Assembly: GCA_016716235.1 (NCBI GenBank)
Contig: JADJWS010000001.1
Span: 2,108,001-2,172,000, forward strand
DNA from: Candidatus Defluviilinea gracilis
GTDB lineage: Bacteria; Chloroflexota; Anaerolineae; Anaerolineales; Villigracilaceae
DNA: 64,000 nucleotides
Direction of reading: 5' to 3'
In this document: positions 39,983-49,318 of the stretch, in pieces
How the letters are laid out: each line of letters starts with the position of its first letter
Numbering within the stretch: position 1 is the stretch's first letter
Position numbers and translations under genes: made by a program
The notes under the pieces: model-generated
What the model was told of the DNA's origin: nothing
The model's database searches: none
The model's input: only the letters and a program-made list of their open reading frames with translations

Positions 39983-42232
39983 TCAAAACATTATCATCTG
40001 TGATTTGGATTTTTCGAGCGGATCGCTGGCAATCTGCTCCTCGAACGTCTCGCGCGTCAATACTGGGACTTCAAGCATGGCGCGCAATAAGCGATATTTC
40101 ACCAGCCGATAATTTTTCAAACGCGCCGCGAGGGCGGGGTCGCGCCCCGCTTTGTATGCGATCAACGACGCGCGCCCGCCAGGGATGACGAGGATCGTCT
40201 GCTCGGGCGAATACGGTGTTTCGGCGATTGCGCGACCAACGAGGGCTGAAGCAAGCACATAAAAAGCAAACTGGATCGAACCGTTTTCCTCCCACACGTG
40301 ATTTTTATCCGCGAGGCTGGTGGAATATCCCAACCGCTTGCCGACGAGTTCAAGCATCGGGATGATCGTATCGCGTTCGTTGCGCCGCGCAGAAGCGACA
40401 TCCTCCGCGCGCAACTTCAACGACGCGCCGTCGCGCTCCGCGTAGGAATCCAACACCGCGTAGATCATCGCTTTCGATGGCGTGAGCAAACCCGTAAAGC
40501 GCGGATACAAGTCATCTTCGATCTCGAGATAAATGCTGTTCGGATTCTTTTGCAAGAACGTGACGATTGCAACCTCCACGCGGTCTGCGAGAGACTCGAC
40601 GGAGCGCGGACTTAAGTCCGCCCCACGTTCGGCAAGCGGACTGAAGTCCGCGCTCCAGAGTCCCGTCTCCACACTCTCGCCCGACGAATAATGAACAAAC
40701 CGTTCATCCTCCGACAACGCCGATTGGATCAACGCGTTCGTCGCGCGCATGGCTTCGTCGAACTCCTGCATTTTATTTTTCAACGCGTGCGCCTCCGCCA
40801 ACGCGATCAACCCTGCCGCGTGGACGTGCAAATAACTCGCAGGTTCGCCGCGCTCGATGAGATGCGCATGGATCGCTTCGCGCACAACCGCGACATCGGG
40901 TTCATTGGCTTCACGTTTTAAATGCTCTCCGCGATTCCATAAAATTTGAATCGGGTCATGTTCGGTTCGCAACGCAACGCTTTTCAAATCGAATCCTGCC
41001 GCGCCTGCCGCCGTAAGCGCCGACGTGAGAAACGGCGGTTCAGGCTCGGGCATGAATCCAAAGAAGGGCGTGCCGAGCGGCAACAACTCAAACAGATGCG
41101 CGAACGCGGCGTGCAAAGCCGTCGCATTCCAAGCCCAGTCATACCGCCTACGACGCAGCGCGATCTTATATGGTTCCACCGCCTCGCGCCCCCACAGCCA
41201 ACCCGCCCACAACGCCGAGAGAGTCCAAAACGCCTGATTGGGACGCGGCAATGAACCGATCACCGCGGCAATCGGAATTTCTTTTTTGACTTCATGCGCC
41301 AACTCTTTGAGACGACCTTCATAGATGCACACCCCTCCGCTTTCTGGAATCTTATTGGGCCACGCTTCAAACACGATGGGTGAGCCTGTTTCAGTCCAGA
41401 GACTTAATCCACGCTCCAGCATTTTCCACAAGTTGTGCTCGCGGAATTGACTCGGGATGTTAAGTTGTTTCGGTCGCGGACGTGTCGGCGGATGATCCCA
41501 CAACGTGTTGCCCGCATCGCACGCAACGAGGATCAACGCGTTCAACGCGCGTTTGCGTTCAGGCGTGAGATTCAATCCGTCAATGCGGTTGATGACCGTC
41601 GTTAGAAAATACAACGGACGCGGCAGGTAATGTTGAATCGCTTCCTCTGCATAGACGCGGTCATCGTCGTCGAGTTTTGCCACGCGCTCGAATGCGCGCG
41701 AACGATGCAGACCATCCGTTGCGGCGAATTGTTTGGCGCGGTCAATATCTCCTTGCGTGGCAACGCGCTCGCCCGAGTCGTTGCACTGCGGGCAAGTGTA
41801 AAAGCGGGCGTGCGGCGCGTCCGCTTCTTTGCGCCACAAAAAATATTCGGCTTGAACCTCGCGACTGCATTTTTCACACGTCGTCTGATACAACGATTGC
41901 AAATGCGCGCCGAGTCGCTCGTCGCCTTTTTTGACGGTTTCGAGTTCAGCCAGCGCGGCTTTGAAGTCTGATTCAGATGGGGGATTCGCCGCGATCTCCA
42001 ACAAGAATCGCGTGATGGGATTGTTCACCGTGACCAACACGCGATACCCTGCCCGCGCGGCTTCGAGGACGAGTCGAGGGGAGAATCCGAAGGGGTCGAG
42101 CAACCAACTTGAAGTCGGCGCGTGAAGCGGAAGCCAGCGGGAGATCACTCCCTCCTCCAGCGGAGGAATGAATCGCGAGAGCGGACCTGCATCCGCTGGC
42201 TTCGTCCCTGGAATGTATGGCTCAGGTTCCAT
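39983..42232 (-). CDS. DNA-methylase-like protein, probably catalytically dead
   Basis: This 749-residue protein has an N-terminal SAM-site-like segment (WLLDPFGFSPRLVLEAARAG), a four-Cys zinc-binding region (CEKC ... CPQC), and GNTLWDHPPTRPRPKQLN with FREHNLWKMLERGLSLW. This resembles the DUF1156-type adenine-methylase architecture. Where such enzymes carry a DPPY-like catalytic motif, this one reads IGSLPRPNQAFWTLSALW. I therefore suspect a pseudoenzyme that may still bind nucleic acid or SAM. An in-frame 56-bp palindromic repeat encodes WSADFSPLAERGADLSPRS at 40601-40656. The family assignment is tentative. Confidence 0.55.
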   Translation of the reverse strand: MEPEPYIPGTKPADAGPLSRFIPPLEEGVISRWLPLHAPTSSWLLDPFGFSPRLVLEAARAGYRVLVTVNNPITRFLLEIAANPPSESDFKAALAELETVKKGDERLGAHLQSLYQTTCEKCSREVQAEYFLWRKEADAPHARFYTCPQCNDSGERVATQGDIDRAKQFAATDGLHRSRAFERVAKLDDDDRVYAEEAIQHYLPRPLYFLTTVINRIDGLNLTPERKRALNALILVACDAGNTLWDHPPTRPRPKQLNIPSQFREHNLWKMLERGLSLWTETGSPIVFEAWPNKIPESGGVCIYEGRLKELAHEVKKEIPIAAVIGSLPRPNQAFWTLSALWAGWLWGREAVEPYKIALRRRRYDWAWNATALHAAFAHLFELLPLGTPFFGFMPEPEPPFLTSALTAAGAAGFDLKSVALRTEHDPIQILWNRGEHLKREANEPDVAVVREAIHAHLIERGEPASYLHVHAAGLIALAEAHALKNKMQEFDEAMRATNALIQSALSEDERFVHYSSGESVETGLWSADFSPLAERGADLSPRSVESLADRVEVAIVTFLQKNPNSIYLEIEDDLYPRFTGLLTPSKAMIYAVLDSYAERDGASLKLRAEDVASARRNERDTIIPMLELVGKRLGYSTSLADKNHVWEENGSIQFAFYVLASALVGRAIAETPYSPEQTILVIPGGRASLIAYKAGRDPALAARLKNYRLVKYRLLRAMLEVPVLTRETFEEQIASDPLEKSKSQMIMF
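40601..40656. repeat. GGAGCGCGGACTTAAGTCCGC palindrome inside a coding region
   Basis: GGAGCGCGGACTT at the left and AAGTCCGCGCTCC at the right are complementary. The same palindrome unit occurs outside genes at 63389-63414. It lies in frame in the gene at 39983-42232. Confidence 0.8.
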
Positions 42233-42294
42233 ACGTTAAGTATACATCCCCCGAGCAATAACGTCCCGTAGGTTTAATTGAGGCGGCTATTAAC

Positions 42295-42373
42295 CGTAGT
42301 AACGACTCTGCGAAGCGCGCTGTGCGTCAGTCGTTTACTTCGCGGCGAAAGAGCGACTGAAGTCGCCACTACG
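42295..42373. repeat. CGTAGTAACGACT palindromic repeat
   Basis: CGTAGT...ACTACG ends with GCGACT/AGTCGC elements inside. It lies in a gap of about 158 bp between two minus-strand genes and contains no gene. Confidence 0.6.
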
Positions 42374-42390
42374 ACATTTAGCAATGATGG

Positions 42391-43095
42391 TTAATCGGAA
42401 TGGGAGCCTGCGGGACGGTTGAACGCGGCAAAAATTTCAAACAATGGAATGGGTTGATACAACGTGGCAATGTGCTCGACGCGAGCGATGCGTTTGAGTT
42501 CGCGTTTGATCTCGGCGATGCCGCGTTCGTGATACGCGCCCGAATATTCAGAGCCTGCGAGTTTGCGCCCGATCTGATAGAGAATATTTTCAGTCGGACC
42601 CGATACAACGAGTTGACCGTTCGGTTTGAGCAGATTCATCAATTCCGAAAGCGTTTGCGGCAGGTCTTGCACATGTTCGAGAACGTCGAGCGCGTTGATG
42701 AGGTCGAATGATTTTGGGGGGAGATTCGAAATGGGGATTTGATTTGCATCGAAGACTTGCACATTCGCGGCGAGAGGGATGTATTGCTTCACTTGTTCGA
42801 GTGGGTGCAGATCAATGTCAATCGCGGCAACATGTTTGCTTTGTTGCGCCAGAAACGGGAGCATCACGCCACTTCCGCAACCGAAATCGAGAATGTGTTC
42901 ATACGGCGCGGACTGTTCGATATGATCCATCGCGATATGCAGTCGTTGCCAAAACAGCCAATTGATGAGTGCGTTGGCAGATGAATATGCGGGAAAGCCC
43001 GCTTCGTCGAGTCGTCCCTTTTCAGAGTCGGCAAGCACCTTGCGAATCGCGGAACGGTAGCGTGTTTTGTAGGCGTTGAATGAGGAGGAGTCCAT
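42391..43095 (-). CDS. Class I SAM-dependent methyltransferase
   Basis: The 234-residue product has motif I ILDFGCGSGVMLPFL, an acidic post-motif AAIDIDLH and the FDLINALDVLEHVQD motif of the type 11 methyltransferase family. It transfers methyl from SAM to a small molecule or lipid; the substrate is unknown. Starts at 43095 (ATG) and 43119 (GTG) are both possible; no good ribosome-binding site is visible for either. The neighbours suggest no pathway. Confidence 0.8.
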   Translation of the reverse strand: MDSSSFNAYKTRYRSAIRKVLADSEKGRLDEAGFPAYSSANALINWLFWQRLHIAMDHIEQSAPYEHILDFGCGSGVMLPFLAQQSKHVAAIDIDLHPLEQVKQYIPLAANVQVFDANQIPISNLPPKSFDLINALDVLEHVQDLPQTLSELMNLLKPNGQLVVSGPTENILYQIGRKLAGSEYSGAYHERGIAEIKRELKRIARVEHIATLYQPIPLFEIFAAFNRPAGSHSD

Positions 43096-43308
43096 GATAT
43101 GGTGAAAATCCTTTACCACGAAGGCTTGCGCTGACGGTTCGTCTTTCGCTCACCGTGTCGAAGTGACGCGACAGTCACAATGGTTTGACGAATGGCGCAA
43201 CGGGATGACTTCTTTTGCGCCATCTTTCGTGAAAGTCAAAATGGAAGAACCATAATGATCACGCAACTCACTTTCGTGTACTTCGTGTCCTTTGTGTTTA
43301 AAAAGAAT

Positions 43309-44454
43309 CTACGGCATCGCCCCATACGTCGGCGCGCAGACGATATCGTAGTATTCAAGTTCGACAGCTTTGTTCTGTTCCGCATACTCCGCGGCTTGGT
43401 TGCCGATCTGACGAACCGTGTCAATGTTCGCTGAAACTTGATAGGGCCAGTATCGCGGGATGACCATACGCGGGTCGTTCACATAACCCTCGGGAAGAAA
43501 CGCGGGACGCGCAGGGTCGGGCTGGTCGGCGAGCGGAATCCAGTTGTACATCACGGGTCCGCGCGGGTTGATGGTGAAGCCAAGACGATAGTTGTATTCG
43601 CGCGCGAATTGCACCGGGCGGATTCCGAAACTGCCGCCGGGCCAGATGATGCCAACGGGAGTTTTGCCGAAGTTGGTTTGCAGGTCGGCGATGGATTTTT
43701 CAAATTCAGTGCGGATGAATTCATCGGTGGATGAATCGCTCATGTTGATGTTGTGGATGTAGCCGTGCGATTGATGATCCACCCAGCCTTCTTTTTCCAA
43801 AGCGATGTTCGCGTCAATGCTGATCGCGCGCGGTCCATCTTCTAAACTGATCCAGCCGTTCACCACTTGCCAGCCCCATTCATTGAAATAGGGACGGAAA
43901 TGATCGTCGAAATATTCGCCTTGATGACGGTCGTCGGAAATGAGCAAAACAGAACGCGCGGGTATCTTTGCATTGCGATCCATGAAGTCTGCCATCTGGG
44001 TCATGTTGATGGCTTCGAAACCTTGATCCTTCAGATCCTTCATCATCCGTTTGAAATCGGGCACGAGGATGTCGTTGGGGTTATCCACCGAGTCTCTGTT
44101 AATGCCATGGAACATGATGACCATCACGACCGTCCCGGGCGCGGCGTTGGTCGAACTCCATTTGTTGAGCAGATATTCGCACGAGTCTTGGATGTACGTA
44201 TGCGGAACATCCAGCGGATTTATTTGACTCGCAACAAATATGGATGGCAACATCGGCGGTGTGCGGATCGCGGTCGGAGGGGGAACTGGGGTGCCCGTAG
44301 GAAGCGACGTCGGCGTCGGCTGGAGTTGCGCGAACGCAGTGCCAAACGCCTGAGTGAGCGCGGCGCTCATATCCTGTGTGGGAGGGGGAGTCGCGGGGGC
44401 GCAGGCGCTGAGAGTGAGGGCGAGCAGGCTGAGGGAGAGGAAGATGCGTTTCAT
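43309..44454 (-). CDS. Polysaccharide deacetylase (NodB-like) lipoprotein
   Basis: The 381-residue product has a lipoprotein signal (LLALTLSAC), a Pro/Thr linker and a NodB homology domain. Motif 1 is represented by LLISDDRHQ (canonical TFDDG), motif 2 by HQSHGYIH, and IIWPGGSFG comes next. It likely removes N-acetyl groups from a surface glycan. The ATG at 44454 is preferred; the in-frame extension to 44610 is made of a simple GATTTACGATTTT-type repeat. The Asp pair and His residues for metal binding are present, so the enzyme may be active. Confidence 0.75.
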   Translation of the reverse strand: MKRIFLSLSLLALTLSACAPATPPPTQDMSAALTQAFGTAFAQLQPTPTSLPTGTPVPPPTAIRTPPMLPSIFVASQINPLDVPHTYIQDSCEYLLNKWSSTNAAPGTVVMVIMFHGINRDSVDNPNDILVPDFKRMMKDLKDQGFEAINMTQMADFMDRNAKIPARSVLLISDDRHQGEYFDDHFRPYFNEWGWQVVNGWISLEDGPRAISIDANIALEKEGWVDHQSHGYIHNINMSDSSTDEFIRTEFEKSIADLQTNFGKTPVGIIWPGGSFGIRPVQFAREYNYRLGFTINPRGPVMYNWIPLADQPDPARPAFLPEGYVNDPRMVIPRYWPYQVSANIDTVRQIGNQAAEYAEQNKAVELEYYDIVCAPTYGAMP

Positions 44455-44489
44455 TTGAAAGTGAACAGTGATCAGTGAATAGTTATCAG

Positions 44490-44553
44490 TAAATCGCAAA
44501 TCCAAAATCGTAAATCGTAAATCGTAAATCCAAAATCGTAAATCGTAAATCGA
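44490..44553. repeat. Simple AAATCGTAAATC repeat
   Basis: Near-tandem AAATC(G/C)(T/A)AAATC units lie between the deacetylase gene and ino1. They are responsible for the spurious N-terminal extension of the deacetylase reading frame. Confidence 0.7.
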
Positions 44554-44554
44554 A

Positions 44555-45640
<1,086 letters not shown>

Positions 45641-45672
45641 TGTGAGTTCTCCTTGTGTTTCAATGAAGTTGC

Positions 45673-45702
45673 TTGGTAGGTATTTTGCCTGTGTTGTATA
45701 AT
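45673..45702 (+). promoter_or_regulatory. Promoter of the histidine kinase gene
   Basis: TTGGTA, 18 bases, TATAAT. The ATG at 45711 is eight bases after the -10 box, so the transcript is probably leaderless. Confidence 0.5.
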
Positions 45703-45710
45703 CTATGACA

Positions 45711-46973
45711 ATGATAACCAACGAGCGGTTAGACCATTTGGAACGCCTGCTTGAAGTGGTGCGGGGTTTGACGACAGCGCCCGATATTGAATCGTTTCTT
45801 CAAACCGTGATCACCGAAGCCAGCGAGATGACCGACAGCGCGTTCGCTTCGATCCTTGAATATGATAAGGAGGCGAAGGAATTGCGCTTCCTCTCGATGC
45901 AATGGATCCATCGTGAATTGCTCCGCCCGGTGGGCGTGCCGATCGACGGCAGCGCGGCAGGTTGGGTGTTCCGTCATACCCAGCCGCTGATTATACAGGA
46001 TACGAGAATCGACCAGCGGCATTTCAAGGCGCCGGACCGCGTCTCGCAATACGATACCCGCTCTCTGGCGGCGGTTCCCCTGGTGGTGCGCGGCGAAGTG
46101 ATCGGCGTGATGGAAGCCATCAACAAAAAAGATGGCGCGCATTTTACCGAGGAGGATTTGGCGATCCTGGGCACATTGGGCGCGCTTGCCGCGCAGGCGA
46201 TGCGGAACTTTACGCTGATGCAGGATGTCAAACGGGCGCGGATCGAGTTGGCGGAACTTGAACGCCTCAAATCAGATTTTATCGCGATCACGTCTCACGA
46301 ACTGCGCACCCCGCTTGGTTTGATTCTGGGTCACGCCACATTTTTGCGCGAACTGATCGGCGAGACGCACGGCGAACAACTCGATACCATCATCCGCAAC
46401 ACAACGAAATTGAAGGAGATCGTCGAAAACCTGGCGGATGTGGATAATTATCGGAAGGGATCCTCGCGTGTGCGCAGTCATCAGGTTTCGATGACGCGCA
46501 TCGTGGAAGATGTTGCGCTCACCTTTCAGGATGAGGCAAAATCGCGGAACATTACGTTGCAAGCCGAGACCGGCAGTGACCCATTGTACATCGATGCCGA
46601 CGGGGTCAAGATTAATATTGCCTTGAGCAATCTGGTGAAGAATGCGTTGCAATTCACCGACCCTGGGGGGGTGGTGAGCGTCAAAACGGGCGAAGAGTCG
46701 GGATATTTGAAAGTTTCAGTGACGGATAGCGGCATCGGTATCCCTGCGCGCGATCTGCCGCGCGTGTTCGAGCGCTTCTTTCAAGTGGAGACGCACCTCA
46801 CGCGCCGGCACACAGGGATGGGTCTTGGACTCGCCGTGGCAAAGGCAATGGTTGAACTGCACGGTGGGCGTATCTGGGTGGAGAGCGAGGTGGGGAAGGG
46901 GAGCACGTTCACCTTCTTGTTGCCGGTTCAACAGGCGGGGAATCCGGTCAAAGCAAAACCGTTCTCGGAATAA
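45711..46973 (+). CDS. GAF-domain sensor histidine kinase
   Basis: The 420-residue product has an N-terminal GAF domain (DIESFLQTVITEASEMTDSA, SLAAVPLVVRGEVIGVMEA). A HisKA dimerisation helix carries the phospho-His in DFIAITSHELRTPLGLILG, and a HATPase domain has NLVKNALQF, DSGIGI and GMGLGLAVAKAMVELHGG. No transmembrane segment is present, so it senses an intracellular signal. A response regulator is not adjacent. The ATG at 45711 is preferred over 45705 because of promoter position. Confidence 0.9.
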   Translation: MITNERLDHLERLLEVVRGLTTAPDIESFLQTVITEASEMTDSAFASILEYDKEAKELRFLSMQWIHRELLRPVGVPIDGSAAGWVFRHTQPLIIQDTRIDQRHFKAPDRVSQYDTRSLAAVPLVVRGEVIGVMEAINKKDGAHFTEEDLAILGTLGALAAQAMRNFTLMQDVKRARIELAELERLKSDFIAITSHELRTPLGLILGHATFLRELIGETHGEQLDTIIRNTTKLKEIVENLADVDNYRKGSSRVRSHQVSMTRIVEDVALTFQDEAKSRNITLQAETGSDPLYIDADGVKINIALSNLVKNALQFTDPGGVVSVKTGEESGYLKVSVTDSGIGIPARDLPRVFERFFQVETHLTRRHTGMGLGLAVAKAMVELHGGRIWVESEVGKGSTFTFLLPVQQAGNPVKAKPFSE

Positions 46974-47006
46974 AACAGGGTTGACGCCCTTTATAATTAT
47001 CGCGCC

Positions 47007-48005
47007 ATGCCTCCTCAATATCTTGTGCTTGGAAACCTGACGCGCGAATTTTTACTCCCTGCCAGCGGCTCGCCGCGGTTGGATGCGCCGGGCGGAAGCC
47101 TGTTGTACGCGGGGGCGGGGGCGAGAGTGTGGGTGGGTGAATCAGATGTAGGCTTGGTGGGACGCGTCGGGGATGATTATCCGCGCGCGTGGTTGAACGA
47201 CGTCAAGGGACGCGGGTTCGATACCGCGGGGGTGAAAATCCTTCCGCAGAATCTTGATGCGCGTGAATTCATCTCGTATAGCGAATCGTTCGAACCCAAC
47301 CCAGCCAACCCGGTTACGCAATTTGCGCGGCGCGGGATGACCATTCCTAAATCTTTATTTGGTTATCAGCCTCTTGAAGAACGCGCGGAACAGGAATCCC
47401 GCCGGCTTGTGGTGACGGATATTCCCGAGGAGTATCTCTCGGCTCGCGCGGCGTTGATTTGCCCGATGGATCTTTCCACGCAGAATCAATTGATCGCCGG
47501 TCTCAAGCGTGGGAGCGCCCACACGATTCTGCTCGCTCCTTCCTCTGCGGATATGAACCCCAAAGCGAAGCGCGCCCTGCCGGTATTTTTAAGCGGGGTG
47601 ACAACGCTTTTGATTTCACAAGAGGATTTGCGAGGTCTTTTCTGGGGTGAGACGCACGATCTGTGGGCGATGGCGGAAGCTGTTTCGCTGTACGGATGCG
47701 AATATGTGGCGATTAAGTGCGGCGCGCAGGGACAATTGTTGTATGCGGCTGGGGCAAAGAAAAAATACGAGATCCCCGCTTACCCGTCCAGGCTTGCCGA
47801 TCTCACCGGCGCGGGTCATGCGTTCAATGGCGGTTTTCTCGCGGGCTATTGCAAAAATTACGATCCGTTGGAAGGCGTGTTTTACGGAAGTGTCTCCGCA
47901 TCGTTGAAATTGGAGGGGAGCGGCGCGTTCTATCCGCTAGATGTGTTGCCGGGGCTGGGGGAGGCGAGGTTGAATGTGGTCAGGGGGATGGCGAGGGATG
48001 TTTGA
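47007..48005 (+). CDS. PfkB-family kinase-like protein with altered catalytic motif
   Basis: The 332-residue product has the PfkB/ribokinase fold outline: N-terminal GGSLLYAGAGARVWVGE, VGRVGDD, and the C-terminal signature DLTGAGHAFNGGFLAGY. The usual motif is GAGDxF, where Asp is the catalytic base; here Asp is His. A sugar or nucleoside kinase that lost or changed its activity is possible. A TATAAT lies 9 bases before the ATG, so the transcript may be leaderless. Confidence 0.75.
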   Translation: MPPQYLVLGNLTREFLLPASGSPRLDAPGGSLLYAGAGARVWVGESDVGLVGRVGDDYPRAWLNDVKGRGFDTAGVKILPQNLDAREFISYSESFEPNPANPVTQFARRGMTIPKSLFGYQPLEERAEQESRRLVVTDIPEEYLSARAALICPMDLSTQNQLIAGLKRGSAHTILLAPSSADMNPKAKRALPVFLSGVTTLLISQEDLRGLFWGETHDLWAMAEAVSLYGCEYVAIKCGAQGQLLYAAGAKKKYEIPAYPSRLADLTGAGHAFNGGFLAGYCKNYDPLEGVFYGSVSASLKLEGSGAFYPLDVLPGLGEARLNVVRGMARDV

Positions 48006-48112
48006 TCTGCGCTGAGCGGAGTGGTAGCGAAGTCGAAGCGTGAGTAATTGGTGAGTGGTAATTCGTGATCGAGAATTAGAGAATTGGAGAATTGAGATTG
48101 GAGACTGGTGAC

Positions 48113-49249
48113 TTGAAACTTGCGGAGCGTGTGATTGAGTTGGCGATTCAGATTCAACAAATCCCTGCGCCGACGTTTGGGGAGGGGAAGCGGGCGGAGT
48201 TTGTGCGCGGGTTGTTCGAGAGGGAGGGGTTGGAGGATGTGTTCGTTGATGAGGTGGGGAATGTGTTGGGGCGGTTTCAGGTCAAAGGTCAAAGGTCGCA
48301 GGTCAAGCCGCTTGTCGTTTCCGCGCATTTGGATACGGTGTTTCCCGTCGAGACAGATTTGCGTGTTCGGCGCGAGGGAAATAAAGTGTTTGGTCCCGGC
48401 ATCGGAGATAACTCGCTTGGCGTTGCCGCGTTGTTTGGGCTGTTGTGGGGGTTGAGGGAAGGCGCGATTTTACCCTCACCCCCAGCCCCTCTCCCTCAGG
48501 GAGAGGGGAGTCGTGATGTGTGGTTTGTGGCAAACGTTTGCGAGGAGGGACTTGGCGATTTGCGCGGGATGAAAGCGGTCGTCGAGCGTTTCGGCGCGGA
48601 GGTGGCTGGCTATCTCGTCCTCGAAGGGATGGCGTTGGGTTGTGCCTATCATCGCGGCACGGGTGTGAAACGATATCGCATCACGGCGAAAACTGCGGGC
48701 GGACATTCATGGTCGGATTTCGGGAGCCCTTCGGCGATCCATGAGTTGTCGAAACTTGTGGTGGAATTGACTTCGATGAAGTTGCCCGAGTCGCCGCGCA
48801 CGACGATGAACGTGGGGAAAATTTCTGGCGGCACTTCGATCAATGTGATCGCGTCCGAAGCGTGGATGGAGTTGGACTTGCGCTCGGAGGGGCAGGAGTC
48901 GCTGACGGAGTTGATCTCGAAGGTGGAGAAAAAGATCGAGGAGGCGAACCAGCCCGACGTCGCGTTTGAAGCGGAGGTGATCGGGCAACGTCCCGCCGGT
49001 GAAATCTCCGCAGAGCATCCGCTCATTCAACTCGCGCAAGAGTGCATCCGCGAGCAGGGAATGGAGCCAACGCTCACGTCGGGTTCAACAGACGCAAACA
49101 TCCCGCTGAGCAAAGGCTATCCCGCGCTCGTGCTGGGAATCGCCACCGGCGGCGGCGCGCATACGACGAATGAATTTATCAATCTCAAACCAATTGAAAA
49201 AGGATTGGAGCAGTTGGTGAGGTTTGTGGGGGGAGTGATTGGAGATTAG
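48113..49249 (+). CDS. M20/M25/M40 family metallopeptidase
   Basis: The product (about 378 residues from the TTG at 48113, GGAG upstream) has the M20 motifs VVSAHLDTVFP, GIGDNSLGVAAL and NVCEEGLGDLRG, with metal ligands and the catalytic Glu intact. ISGGTSINVIA and a C-terminal GGAHTTNEFI complete the family. It likely hydrolyses a small peptide or N-acyl amino acid. Two parts of the protein are encoded by repeat DNA: RFQVKGQRSQVKP and PSPPAPLPQGEG, the latter from an in-frame palindrome at 48486-48508. The upstream start at 48092 lies in a repeat. Confidence 0.85.
   Translation: MKLAERVIELAIQIQQIPAPTFGEGKRAEFVRGLFEREGLEDVFVDEVGNVLGRFQVKGQRSQVKPLVVSAHLDTVFPVETDLRVRREGNKVFGPGIGDNSLGVAALFGLLWGLREGAILPSPPAPLPQGEGSRDVWFVANVCEEGLGDLRGMKAVVERFGAEVAGYLVLEGMALGCAYHRGTGVKRYRITAKTAGGHSWSDFGSPSAIHELSKLVVELTSMKLPESPRTTMNVGKISGGTSINVIASEAWMELDLRSEGQESLTELISKVEKKIEEANQPDVAFEAEVIGQRPAGEISAEHPLIQLAQECIREQGMEPTLTSGSTDANIPLSKGYPALVLGIATGGGAHTTNEFINLKPIEKGLEQLVRFVGGVIGD
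48486..48508. repeat. Palindromic repeat embedded in the M20 peptidase gene
   Basis: CCCCTCTCCC, three bases, GGGAGAGGGG. With the CCCTCACCCCCAG before it, this is a common intergenic repeat type, here in frame and encoding PPAPLPQGEG. Confidence 0.8.
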
Positions 49250-49318
49250 AGGATTAGAGGAATAGAAGAATAGAAGAATAGAAGAATAGAGGATTAGAGA
49301 ATTGGGGAATTGAGATTG
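49246..49318. repeat. AGAATAG / GATTAGAGAATTGG low-complexity repeat
   Basis: Near-tandem AGAATAG units lead into AGAGAATTGGGGAATTGAGATTG. The last part codes for the C-terminal residues (LNLNSPIL) of the DGR reverse transcriptase on the minus strand. Confidence 0.7.

Noticed and set aside
47930..48328. Minus-strand frame of 132 residues between the PfkB-like and M20 genes
   Set aside because: Antisense of the two genes and a repeat tract; LRPLTFDLKPP-type residues come from GGTCAAAGGTC repeats.
49246..49318. Short near-regular repeats as a CRISPR array
   Set aside because: Units are only 7-8 bp, without spacers of constant length, and no cas genes are nearby.
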